Below, in pieces: positions 15,625-23,674 of a stretch of 64,000 nt of DNA. Location of the stretch: contig NZ_LZGW01000032.1 in NCBI RefSeq assembly GCF_001690275.1, positions 1 to 64,000 on the forward strand. Direction: 5' to 3'. Position 1 is the first letter of the stretch, and every line of letters starts with the position of its first letter. The position numbers and the translations under genes were made by a program. This stretch comes from Gilliamella sp. WF3-4 (GTDB lineage: Bacteria; Pseudomonadota; Gammaproteobacteria; Enterobacterales; Orbaceae). A model generated the notes under the pieces. It saw nothing but the letters and a program-made list of their open reading frames with translations, was not told the DNA's origin and made no database searches.

Positions 15625-16149
15625 ATGATGAATATTCCATACATTACATTGCTAAATTTATCCGAACGTCCAGGACTCGTTGAGCTATCCCAATTGGTTG
15701 CTCAAGATGGTGAAATTCCCGTAGATGCTAATTTGTTGGAAGTCATTATTAATGGTGGTGATGTTTCAAGTTGGTTGCCTGATGATGTTATTAATGCAAA
15801 TCGAGCAATCGCACGCATTAATGAATCAATAGCTGATACTGAAGCTGAAATAAACGGCTTTTTACGGCAACGTGGACACAGGCTACCCTTAGTTAAGGTA
15901 CCTCGTTTGTTAACTGATTGGGCACGCATTATTGTTCGTTACAAATTGCATCGCAATCGTGTTTCTGATGAAAAAAGCGATCCTATCGTGCGTGATTACA
16001 AACAAGTTCTGGGCTTTCTAAAAATGGTAGCTGAAGGGAAATATTCGCTTGGTATTGAAGATACTCTACCCGTTGCAGGTGGTGTGCCTAAACAAACTGG
16101 CCCTGTTCGTGTATTTGATATGAACACATTACGGGATTTTGGACGATGA
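15625..16149 (+). CDS. DUF1320 head-tail protein (Mu gp36-like)
   Basis: A 174-residue protein. The centre (ANRAIARINESIADTEAEINGFLRQRG, then RLLTDWARIIVRYKLHRNR) matches DUF1320/gp36, a head-completion adaptor of Mu-like phages. ATG 15625 follows TTGGGTAAAG; the upstream TTG at 15610 lies in the hairpin and is unlikely. It overlaps the next gene by 4 bases. Confidence 0.8.
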   Translation: MMNIPYITLLNLSERPGLVELSQLVAQDGEIPVDANLLEVIINGGDVSSWLPDDVINANRAIARINESIADTEAEINGFLRQRGHRLPLVKVPRLLTDWARIIVRYKLHRNRVSDEKSDPIVRDYKQVLGFLKMVAEGKYSLGIEDTLPVAGGVPKQTGPVRVFDMNTLRDFGR

Positions 16150-16595
16150 GTAGCGCACCATTTGATGTGTCAGTTGTTGCTGAAAAATTAAAAGGTTTAA
16201 TGCCTGATAAAACCTTAGTGTTTGTTGGTACCAGTGCTGAATACAGCAAGCTGACTGATTTAACATCGGCGCCAACACCTGCTGCTTACGTTTTGCTTGG
16301 CAAAGAAACACCGAACGATAAGCCAACAGGAACACGGCAGTCAGTCAGTGTTAATTTTGGTGTTGTGGTTGTTGCACGTGATATTTCTAGCCAAGCAACC
16401 AATATTCAAAATGTAAAACAATTGGCAAATCCAGTGATTGGTGCGGTGCGTGATTTGTTGATTGGTAAAACAGTTCAATTTATTGATGGAGTTCGTCCAG
16501 TCACATGGGTTGGTGGGCAAACGTTAGGTTTTCAAAATGGCGTGCTAGTTTGGATTGATTCATTTCAAACCCAACACTTCATCGGTAGCCGATAA
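16146..16595 (+). CDS. Mu gp37-like tail terminator/completion protein
   Basis: A 149-residue protein with alternating beta strands (YVLLGKETPN, VSVNFGVVVVARDI, GVLVWIDSFQTQHFI), similar in layout to gp37 (DUF1834) and to tail terminator proteins of long-tailed phages. The position between gp36-like and the tail tube genes agrees with a collar role: it would cap the tail for joining to the head. The start overlaps the preceding stop (ATGA). Confidence 0.7.
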   Translation: MSSAPFDVSVVAEKLKGLMPDKTLVFVGTSAEYSKLTDLTSAPTPAAYVLLGKETPNDKPTGTRQSVSVNFGVVVVARDISSQATNIQNVKQLANPVIGAVRDLLIGKTVQFIDGVRPVTWVGGQTLGFQNGVLVWIDSFQTQHFIGSR

Positions 16596-16614
16596 ATAAT
16601 TTTAGGAGAAAGAT

Positions 16615-17376
16615 ATGTCAGATTTATTAATGAGTTTGCAAGGTACGATTAACCTTGCCACACGTAATACCGCCAGTTCACCAGCCCGCCCAGGTGCATT
16701 TCGACATGTCGGTACTGCCGATTCGTGTGAAATGGAGTTAAGTGTTGAGACAGTTACGCAAAATGAGTCTTACACTGGGCAACGTCTACAAGTTGGTGAA
16801 TTAACACTGGGTAAAAGTGGTACGTTAAATCTTACGTTAAAAGATTGGTCAATTGAAAACATTGCTTTGGCACTTTATGGTGAAAAGATTACTGTTAATT
16901 CAGGTATAGCGACAGATGAAAAATTACCAGAGAACCTGATAATAGGTGATCGTATCAAGTTAACCCATCCATTTGTAGCTGATGTCGAGTTAAAAACACC
17001 AGATGGCTCTATATTAGTATTAGGCACGGATTATGAAATTGAATCAGCTCATGCTGGATTAATCAAGTTATTAACCGCGAAGGCATTAACTGCCAGCATT
17101 GATTATTCATACGCTAAGACTGAAAGTTTGGGCATTTTTACCCGTCAACCACCAGAATGTTGGTTTATGCTCGATGGTATCAATACTGATAGAGAAAATG
17201 AACATGTAATTGTGGAGCTATTCCGCGTTAAATTCAATCCAATTTCTAACTTCTCGTTACTACACAATGAGGGATACGGTGAATTACCACTTACTGCCAC
17301 GGTCTTGGCTGATATGAGTCAAAACAAGGATAGTTCGCTTGGTTATTTTGGCTCATACGTTCAAAAGGCGAAATAA
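16615..17376 (+). CDS. Major tail tube protein
   Basis: A 253-residue beta-rich protein directly after the terminator gene and before the chaperone genes, the usual place of a siphovirus tube protein. Features include RLQVGELTLGKSGTLNLTLKDW, a beta-insert around LGTDYEIESAHAGLIKLL and a C-terminal VIVELFRVKFNPISNFSLL block. It forms the ring stack of the tail. A paralogue lies at 26090-26878. TTTTAGGAGAAAG is a strong ribosome site. No sheath gene is seen, so the tail is non-contractile. Confidence 0.82.
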   Translation: MSDLLMSLQGTINLATRNTASSPARPGAFRHVGTADSCEMELSVETVTQNESYTGQRLQVGELTLGKSGTLNLTLKDWSIENIALALYGEKITVNSGIATDEKLPENLIIGDRIKLTHPFVADVELKTPDGSILVLGTDYEIESAHAGLIKLLTAKALTASIDYSYAKTESLGIFTRQPPECWFMLDGINTDRENEHVIVELFRVKFNPISNFSLLHNEGYGELPLTATVLADMSQNKDSSLGYFGSYVQKAK

Positions 17377-17388
17377 ATTATTGTCTAT

Positions 17389-17406
17389 GCGGTGAATATT
17401 CACCGC
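17389..17406. repeat. Perfect 18-bp palindrome after the tail tube gene
   Basis: GCGGTGAATATTCACCGC in the 70-base gap after the tube stop, without a following T run. It may be a protein site or an mRNA end stabiliser that keeps tube mRNA abundant. Confidence 0.5.
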
Positions 17407-17446
17407 TAATTACTCAATTCTCTAAATTTAATAGTGGGCAAATAAA

Positions 17447-17863
17447 ATGGCAGAAAAAGTGACAGCAACAAAAGAAGAATCAAATGATTTAAACGCATTA
17501 ATGCCGAATCGTGAAATCACGCTAGGAGGCGAAATAATTACAGTACGTGAATATTCATTTAAAGATGCGCTAACAATCGGTAACGAAGTTGACCAGTTTG
17601 TTGCATTAATTGTGAATGAAATGAACGGTACAAACAAAATCACGATTGAGCAAGCCGACACAATTATTATGAATAATTTAGAGTTGGTTTATTCATTAAT
17701 CAGTACCTCTATTAAAAAACCGATTTCGTTTATTGAAGCGTTGTCATATGAAGATGGTTTGCAATTATTAGATTGGTGGTGGGTTGTTAATTCTCGTTTT
17801 TTTATGAACGCGGTAACTCGCAAAATCATTCGGCAAAACGCTGCAAAACAGGCAAATCAGTAA
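17447..17863 (+). CDS. Tail assembly chaperone, short form (G-like)
   Basis: A 138-residue protein between the tube and tape-measure genes. Its start resembles chaperones of long-tailed phages (ALMPNREITLGGEIITVREYSF). It coats the tape measure before tube polymerisation. A heptamer T-TTT-TTT at 17797-17803, in the correct X-XXY-YYZ register, lets some ribosomes shift by -1 into the downstream frame and make the longer form. Confidence 0.75.
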   Translation: MAEKVTATKEESNDLNALMPNREITLGGEIITVREYSFKDALTIGNEVDQFVALIVNEMNGTNKITIEQADTIIMNNLELVYSLISTSIKKPISFIEALSYEDGLQLLDWWWVVNSRFFMNAVTRKIIRQNAAKQANQ

Positions 17864-18075
17864 GCTGGAGTGAAGTTTTTACTTTACTAATTAAAAATGG
17901 ACATGATGCACAGCAGTTACCGCATTACACGCAACGTCAGTTACTGCTGTATTACGATGAATTAATTAAGCTACAAAACCGAGAACGAGCTAACCGAATT
18001 GAAGATATTTGTGTTGGCTTTAATGGTGGTAAACAAGTTACTAAGTTTGTAAAACAGTTACGCGGAGAGCAATAA
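17447..18075 (+). CDS. Tail assembly chaperone, long GT-like form by -1 frameshift
   Basis: The -1 frame is open from the T7 heptamer (17797-17803) to the TAA at 18073-18075, adding about 91 residues to the first 119. The added part contains KSVSWSEVFTLLIKNGHDAQQL and YTQRQLLLYYDELIKLQN, whose aromatic/helix pattern is like other T extensions. No ATG with a ribosome site starts it independently. An A4 run at about 17840 is a second possible slip point. The tape-measure ATG comes 2 bases after the stop. Shape and position are standard for G/GT; the slip itself is inferred. Confidence 0.72.
17797..17803 (+). promoter_or_regulatory. Slippery heptamer for -1 frameshift
   Basis: Seven T in register T-TTT-TTT within the zero frame (codons at 17798 and 17801). 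This is a canonical slip site, 60 bases before the short-form stop. Confidence 0.65.
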
Positions 18076-18077
18076 TA

Positions 18078-21000
18078 ATGGCTAATAACGATATGAATAT
18101 TGCAATGAAGTTCACTGCTGACGTGAATAGAGCAAAAGATAATATCAGTCAATTAAATGCTGAGCTGAAAGAGTCAGCAAATGTTGCTCAAGATGCTAAC
18201 AAAAAAAGTGCCAAAAGCATGAGAGATGTTTATATGGCACAAACTGAAGCAATGAACCGTGGTGCGCAAGCTACCGCTGCTGCCGAACAGCAAGCTAAAG
18301 CACAGAGTATTGCAGCTAAAGCAGCTGAAGCACATAAAAAAGAAGTTGAAAAACTGCGCCAAGGTTTAGATAAATTACTTGCTAGCATTGATCCAGCGAC
18401 AAAAGGTCTAAATCGTTTAGATGAATTAGAAAGCAAGTTAAGAAAATCCAAAAAAGCGGGAGTAATTGATAGTAATACGTTTGATGATTATTTATCAAAA
18501 ATCAGTAATCAACGTGCGGCGTTATCAACGGTTGAAACGCTTAATGAAAGTACTAAAAAATTAAATCTCAATACTAAAAGTGCCCGTCTCAGCATCACTA
18601 GTATGTTTAAACAATTAGCGAGAGGTAATTTTGCATCAGCGGGAAATTCATTGCTAACAATTGGCAACATGACTGGACGATTACCGCCATTATTTAGTGC
18701 TACTACATTATCCGTTGGTATTTTTATTGCTGCCGCTTACAAAATGTCTCAAGTGATAAGTACGATAATTTCAGACCAAGAGCGGTTTAATCGTGCATTA
18801 ATTTCAACGGGTAATTATGCTGGTGCGACAGCTGGTGGGCTTGAGATGATGTCTCAACGTATCGGTAAAATTAATCATAACTACAGTGAAACACGTGATG
18901 TTATTGCGGAACTGGCATCGGAGGGGCGGTTATCAGCAAAATCGATTGAAAATATTACTACTGCATCAGCATATATGGCAACCGTGACAGGAAAAAGTGC
19001 CAAAGACGCCGTTCAATCATTTAAAGGTATTGAAAATTCGGTTACAAGCTGGGCAGTTGAAAGTAATAAACAATACCACTTTTTAGATCTGGCTACTTAT
19101 CAGCGTATAAGTGCGTTAGAAGAACAAGGTAGAACCGAAGAAGCTATTGCAATCGCTACAGATAAATATGCTTCAGAGATGGAAGTCAGTGCTGATAAGA
19201 TGAAAAAACAGCTCAATTGGTTAGAAAAGGCATGGAGACACTTCAAAAATGGGGTTAGTGTTCTAGGTAATGAGTTAAAGAAAGAGCTTAAGTTTGATTT
19301 AGGATTATCAAGCCTAGAAGAAGATATTGAAAGAATGGAGAAAGCCAAAAATAGAGGTTTTTATATTGTGCCTGGGGCTGCATCTATTCCATACAATAAA
19401 AATGACGATAAAGCATTACAAGAAAAATATGCTCAACGAGAGAAACAGCAAAAAGAAGCCCAAGAAAAACATAATACCGATGTCATTAATGAAAAAGCAA
19501 CAAAAGCCCAAAAAGAACTTGACGAGCTTCATAAACAAAATGCAACTGATGCCGAAAAACAAGCCAAGGCGGTTGAGGATTTACGTAAAAAATATGAAGC
19601 ACTTTGGGCTGATGAAAAAGGTCGTAAAGATTTGCAAGCACAGGGCGTTACTTCAAGTGACGGGAAATCATTTGCTGGTGGTCAATATGATAAAGATGTT
19701 AAAAATATTACTGATAAAGGAATCCAAGAATACAATAAAGGGATTGAAAAATCACTTAAGCTAACTACTGAATTGCAACGAGTGATGCATGAAATCAATG
19801 AAGGACAATATAAAAATGCATCACAAGCAGAGAAAGACAGAGCTATCGCATTAGCAAAACAATTAGATGCTAAAAATGCAGCCAAACATAATAAAAAAAC
19901 TGATTTTTCATTAACAAATGACAAAACTAATCTAGCATTGCAGCAACAATTAAATGAACTATTACTTGGCACAAAGGCTAGTGATGACACAGTTAAACAA
20001 TGGTACAACAACTTATTAGCTCAATTTAAAAAAACGGGTAACAGAGAAGGTATCGACTTAATCGACCAAATTTTACCCCTGAAAAAAGCTGAAGCAAATT
20101 TAAATGAAATTACAACAAAAATTCAGCAAGCACAATCACGTCAATCAACAAAAGAACAATCGTTACAAGCACAAGTTACAGCAGGTTTAATTACACAAAT
20201 TGAAGCCCAAAGCCATCTTGTTGATTTGCATAAACAAACAGCTCAAGAGCTAGCAGAGTATTTACCTACACTGCAAGCCATGACTGAATTACCGGGCCAA
20301 GCTGGCGAAAATGCACAAAAAGCACTTGCTACACTTCAGCTACAAATTGCAGAACTAAATAAAACTACTGATGCATTAACCAATGCATTTAAAAACGGCT
20401 TGCAAAGCGGTATCCAAGGTAGTCTTGATTCTTTAGCAAAAGGTACTTTTGAATTAAAAGACGCACTACAAAACCTAGCGCAGAGCATTTTGTCGTCGAT
20501 GGCACAAGTGGCGACAAAAGGTTTAGCTGATATGGCAATGAATGGACTATCAAATCTAGGTAGTTCGTTGTTTGGCTCTGCCACTGATGCAGCTGTTGAT
20601 AATGCCAGTGCTGCTGCTTCTGCAGGGCTGATGGAAACAGCAATTGCAACAAGTAGCGCGACTGGCGCTGGATTGATGGGTGAGTCAATATCGATGTCGG
20701 CAGGTATTGGCGCCGAGACTATTTCAGCATCAATGATTACCGCAGGTACAGCAGCAGGTGAAATTATTAGCGCGGCAATGATTACTGCGGCAAGTGCAAA
20801 TGCCGGAAGTTCAGCCATGGGTGCTGCCGCAGTAGCAGCGGCGACTGGTGGTTATATAACTGGTGCGGGCACTTCAACATCTGACTCTATCCCAGCAAAA
20901 TTATCTAACGGTGAATATGTTGTTAAAGCTGCCTCAGTTAAAAAATACGGTGTTGACTATTTACATGCGATTAATACTGGGCGATTGCATCGTTACGCAA

Positions 21001-21230
21001 CTGGCGGTTTAGTTTCTAATGTTAGCAGACCAACAGCACCCAATTTATATGATGAAAACTCATCATCAAAAGCAACTAACCAAGCACAATCGGCACCGGT
21101 TATTCAACAAACTTTGGTTTTAGATAGCGGTGAAATGATGAAGTCTGGTATTAGTTCTGTTGCGGGTTCTCGTGCCATGATGACATGGATTCGTGCAAAC
21201 TCCCAAACCCTAAAACAGGAGTTGTCATAA
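18078..21230 (+). CDS. Tail tape-measure protein
   Basis: A 1050-residue protein, the longest in the phage. The N-terminal 140 residues are helical and Ala/Lys-rich. A hydrophobic stretch lies around residues 200-235. Long charged coiled coils follow, then an Ala/Gly/Ser-rich stretch with likely membrane-active helices (about 830-930). The C-terminal SDSIPAKLSNGEYVVKAASVKKYG block is characteristic of lambda-type tape measures. It sets tail length and helps DNA cross the inner membrane. Its TAA shares a base with the next ATG. Confidence 0.9.
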   Translation: MANNDMNIAMKFTADVNRAKDNISQLNAELKESANVAQDANKKSAKSMRDVYMAQTEAMNRGAQATAAAEQQAKAQSIAAKAAEAHKKEVEKLRQGLDKLLASIDPATKGLNRLDELESKLRKSKKAGVIDSNTFDDYLSKISNQRAALSTVETLNESTKKLNLNTKSARLSITSMFKQLARGNFASAGNSLLTIGNMTGRLPPLFSATTLSVGIFIAAAYKMSQVISTIISDQERFNRALISTGNYAGATAGGLEMMSQRIGKINHNYSETRDVIAELASEGRLSAKSIENITTASAYMATVTGKSAKDAVQSFKGIENSVTSWAVESNKQYHFLDLATYQRISALEEQGRTEEAIAIATDKYASEMEVSADKMKKQLNWLEKAWRHFKNGVSVLGNELKKELKFDLGLSSLEEDIERMEKAKNRGFYIVPGAASIPYNKNDDKALQEKYAQREKQQKEAQEKHNTDVINEKATKAQKELDELHKQNATDAEKQAKAVEDLRKKYEALWADEKGRKDLQAQGVTSSDGKSFAGGQYDKDVKNITDKGIQEYNKGIEKSLKLTTELQRVMHEINEGQYKNASQAEKDRAIALAKQLDAKNAAKHNKKTDFSLTNDKTNLALQQQLNELLLGTKASDDTVKQWYNNLLAQFKKTGNREGIDLIDQILPLKKAEANLNEITTKIQQAQSRQSTKEQSLQAQVTAGLITQIEAQSHLVDLHKQTAQELAEYLPTLQAMTELPGQAGENAQKALATLQLQIAELNKTTDALTNAFKNGLQSGIQGSLDSLAKGTFELKDALQNLAQSILSSMAQVATKGLADMAMNGLSNLGSSLFGSATDAAVDNASAAASAGLMETAIATSSATGAGLMGESISMSAGIGAETISASMITAGTAAGEIISAAMITAASANAGSSAMGAAAVAAATGGYITGAGTSTSDSIPAKLSNGEYVVKAASVKKYGVDYLHAINTGRLHRYATGGLVSNVSRPTAPNLYDENSSSKATNQAQSAPVIQQTLVLDSGEMMKSGISSVAGSRAMMTWIRANSQTLKQELS

Positions 21231-22417
21231 TGAAAAAATTTTTATGGCAAGCCGATCCCGATTGGACCAATGGTATAACTGAAATTTTGGAGTGGAAAAC
21301 CGATATTTTACAATCATACAGTGGTGCAGAACAACGCATTGCTAGACGATTATCACCACGTCGGACGTTTGAATTTTCTATTTTAATTAATGGTAATGAG
21401 CGTTCCAGATTTGAGAATCGATTGGCGTTTGTTGGTGGTAATTCGTGGTATTTGCCTATTTATACTGATGTTACCTATCTGAATGATGATGTCAATACAG
21501 GTGCTATAGTTCTGCCGTGCAGCACAATCGGTCGTGATTTTGTAGTTGGTAATAAAGTACTAATTAAAAGTGAGATTAACAATGTTAATCAAACAGCATT
21601 GCTTGAAGTCGCAGCGATAAGCACAGATTCAATCACATTAGTTAATCCAGTTAAAGTGAAGTTTTTAGCCGGTGCATGTATTTATCCTATTCGATTGGCT
21701 GTATTAACCGATGCCCCAGAATTGACTCGATATAATGATGATTTATTAAGTGCGCAAATTCGTTTTCGAATGACTGAACATAACGCATTTAGTAACAATA
21801 TTTCATTTTTACCCATTTATCGCCATTTTCCTGTGTTAAATATGCATCCAAATTGGTCAGAATCGTTAAAAGGTCGATATGAGCGATTTTTATTAGAACT
21901 AGATAATGGCTCAAGTATTCCAAGTCGATTAGATACTGCAAAATTGCCCTTTTTTGTTCAGGAATTTAGATGGTTTATAACGGAACGAGTTGAGCAAATG
22001 CAATTACGACAATTGTTTTATTATCTAAATGGTTGTCAAAAAAATATTTGGGTTTCAAGTCAAGCAAGTGATTTTAATGTTCTAACTGTTGATGGTCGAG
22101 TTCTTGAAGTTGAAAACACGGGATTTAATGAAATTGGATTAATGTCTGGTCGAAAAGATTTAGTTATCACGTTATGTAATGGCAATGAGCTATATCGTCG
22201 TATTGAACTTGTCGCTATCGTTTCTGATGAAATTGAGCGTTTATTGCTCAATGAATCAATCAATGCAAATGCTGAAGATATTTTGTCAGTCTCATTTTTA
22301 ACACTGTGTAGATTAGATTCCGATTCTGTCAGCTGGGAACATGTTACTGATGCCGATGGACTAGCCAATATAACTTGTAGTTTTAGAGGAGTACGCGATG
22401 AGCTGGAATCAATTTGA
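21230..22417 (+). CDS. Tail tip protein following the tape measure (distal-tail-like)
   Basis: A 395-residue beta-rich protein. It starts FLWQADPDWTNGITEILEWKTD and has paired repeats of the type LPIYTDVTYLNDDV. Proteins of this kind follow the tape measure in BcepMu/B3-like phages and are thought to form the ring or hub start at the tail tip. ATG 21230 overlaps the tape-measure stop, so translation is coupled. The precise role is inferred from gene order. Confidence 0.65.
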   Translation: MKKFLWQADPDWTNGITEILEWKTDILQSYSGAEQRIARRLSPRRTFEFSILINGNERSRFENRLAFVGGNSWYLPIYTDVTYLNDDVNTGAIVLPCSTIGRDFVVGNKVLIKSEINNVNQTALLEVAAISTDSITLVNPVKVKFLAGACIYPIRLAVLTDAPELTRYNDDLLSAQIRFRMTEHNAFSNNISFLPIYRHFPVLNMHPNWSESLKGRYERFLLELDNGSSIPSRLDTAKLPFFVQEFRWFITERVEQMQLRQLFYYLNGCQKNIWVSSQASDFNVLTVDGRVLEVENTGFNEIGLMSGRKDLVITLCNGNELYRRIELVAIVSDEIERLLLNESINANAEDILSVSFLTLCRLDSDSVSWEHVTDADGLANITCSFRGVRDELESI

Positions 22418-23204
22418 GTATTCAACCAATAATGGTAAACCATTAACGCTATATGAATTTATTCGTAATGAACAAAAATATTATCGCTATACCAATGCTG
22501 ACCGAAATATTGATTTTAATGGTGTGACGTGGATAAGTGAAGCAATCAGTAATACAGGACTAAGTATAGGCACGGGTAATAGTCTAGAAATTACATTGCC
22601 GTCAACATCTGATGTAGTTCGTTTATTTCGTGGCGTACCGCCAACCAAACCCGTGGTAATCAAAATGTATCAGTTACACGAAAATGACAATGAATTTAGA
22701 GTTATCTGGGTTGGAAAAATTCAAGAAGTTAAGCGTGAATCAATTGAAAAAGCAAAATTAATTACGGCAAGCATTGCAAGCTCATTTGAGCGCAGTGGCT
22801 TAAGATTGACTTATGGCCGTTCATGCCCCTATGCCCTTTATGACCACAATTGTCGAATTTGGCAAGATAATTACAAAGTGGCCAATATTGAAATCATTGC
22901 TCTTGATGGAGCAAATATTACTGTAAATCTACCGAATATTGCATCAGGTTATTTTTCTGGTGGATATATGGAATTTTACATTGATGGGATTAAAGAACTA
23001 CGCGGATTAAAAGCGCATGTTAATAATGTGATAGGTATTTTAGGGGGGACTCAAGGTTTACATAAAGGTATGCATATTAACTTGTATCCAGGATGTGACA
23101 AAACAATCAAAACCTGCAATGAAAAATTTAATAACCATTTGAATTATGGTGGACAGCCGCACATTCCAGGCATTTCACCATTCACAATCGTCAAACTGTT
23201 TTAA
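22398..23204 (+). CDS. BR0599-family tail hub protein with cysteine cluster
   Basis: A 268-residue protein of the DUF2163/BR0599 family, encoded between distal-tail and hub genes. The first 130 residues are beta-rich. The C-terminal half has two Cys near GRSCPYALYDHNCRIW and two more in PGCDKTIKTCNEKFNN, followed by the family block NYGGQPHIPG. Four conserved Cys in this order are reminiscent of lambda gpL, which binds an iron-sulfur cluster. The start overlaps the previous gene by 20 bases, after TAGAGGAG. Confidence 0.75.
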   Translation: MSWNQFEYSTNNGKPLTLYEFIRNEQKYYRYTNADRNIDFNGVTWISEAISNTGLSIGTGNSLEITLPSTSDVVRLFRGVPPTKPVVIKMYQLHENDNEFRVIWVGKIQEVKRESIEKAKLITASIASSFERSGLRLTYGRSCPYALYDHNCRIWQDNYKVANIEIIALDGANITVNLPNIASGYFSGGYMEFYIDGIKELRGLKAHVNNVIGILGGTQGLHKGMHINLYPGCDKTIKTCNEKFNNHLNYGGQPHIPGISPFTIVKLF

Positions 23205-23221
23205 TTTGGAGTAATTTTATT

Positions 23222-23455
23222 ATGTGGTGGGCTGTCGCTAAATTTGTTGCTGTTATTGTTGCCAGTTATGTGATTGCACGTGTTACTGCGAAACAACCAA
23301 AAAGTAATCGTCCAACCGCGGCGACGGAAGATGATTGGAATATGCCCATTCCAGACGAAGGTACTCCGCAGTGCATTTTTTTTGGTGACTGTTGGACATC
23401 TGACTGGTTTGTACTGGGCTATGGTAACTATCGTTATAGTGCAATTCGTAAGTAA
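23222..23455 (+). CDS. Small membrane-anchored tail-region protein
   Basis: A 77-residue protein with an N-terminal hydrophobic segment (AVAKFVAVIVASYVIARV) and a second part holding the P-D-EGTP block and FFGDCWTSDWFVLGYG. Similar small proteins occur at this place in long-tailed Mu-like phages and resemble the start of tail-tip J proteins. It may help assemble the hub. TTGGAG precedes ATG 23222. Confidence 0.6.
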   Translation: MWWAVAKFVAVIVASYVIARVTAKQPKSNRPTAATEDDWNMPIPDEGTPQCIFFGDCWTSDWFVLGYGNYRYSAIRK

Positions 23456-23470
23456 TTTGGAGTGTCAATT

Positions 23471-23674
23471 ATGAAAATAACAATGGCGCATATTCGTGCT
23501 GGTGGTGGCTGTGCCGGAGGATTACGTGAGTTTTTTAAACGCTATAACTTGGATTTAAATGCGTTTATTCGTGATGGATATATTGATTCAGAAATAGTTT
23601 TAAAAACAGGTGATGCATTAGCGTTACATATTGTCAATATTGCAAAATCTCGGGAGTTAGAAAAAAATGGGTAG
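23471..23674 (+). CDS. Small tail-region protein (BcepMu-type)
   Basis: A 67-residue protein beginning MKITMAHIRAGGGCAGGLREFF. It is highly conserved in style among long-tailed Mu-like phages at this position, just before the host-specificity gene. Function unknown. ATG 23471 has TTTGGAG 8 bases upstream; the TTG at 23462 is weaker. It overlaps the next ORF by 8 bases. Confidence 0.6.
   Translation: MKITMAHIRAGGGCAGGLREFFKRYNLDLNAFIRDGYIDSEIVLKTGDALALHIVNIAKSRELEKNG

Noticed and set aside
20336-20818. A 160-residue reverse ORF in the tape-measure gene
   Set aside because: Ala/Ile-rich mirror of the Ala/Gly-rich coding strand; no independent start signal.
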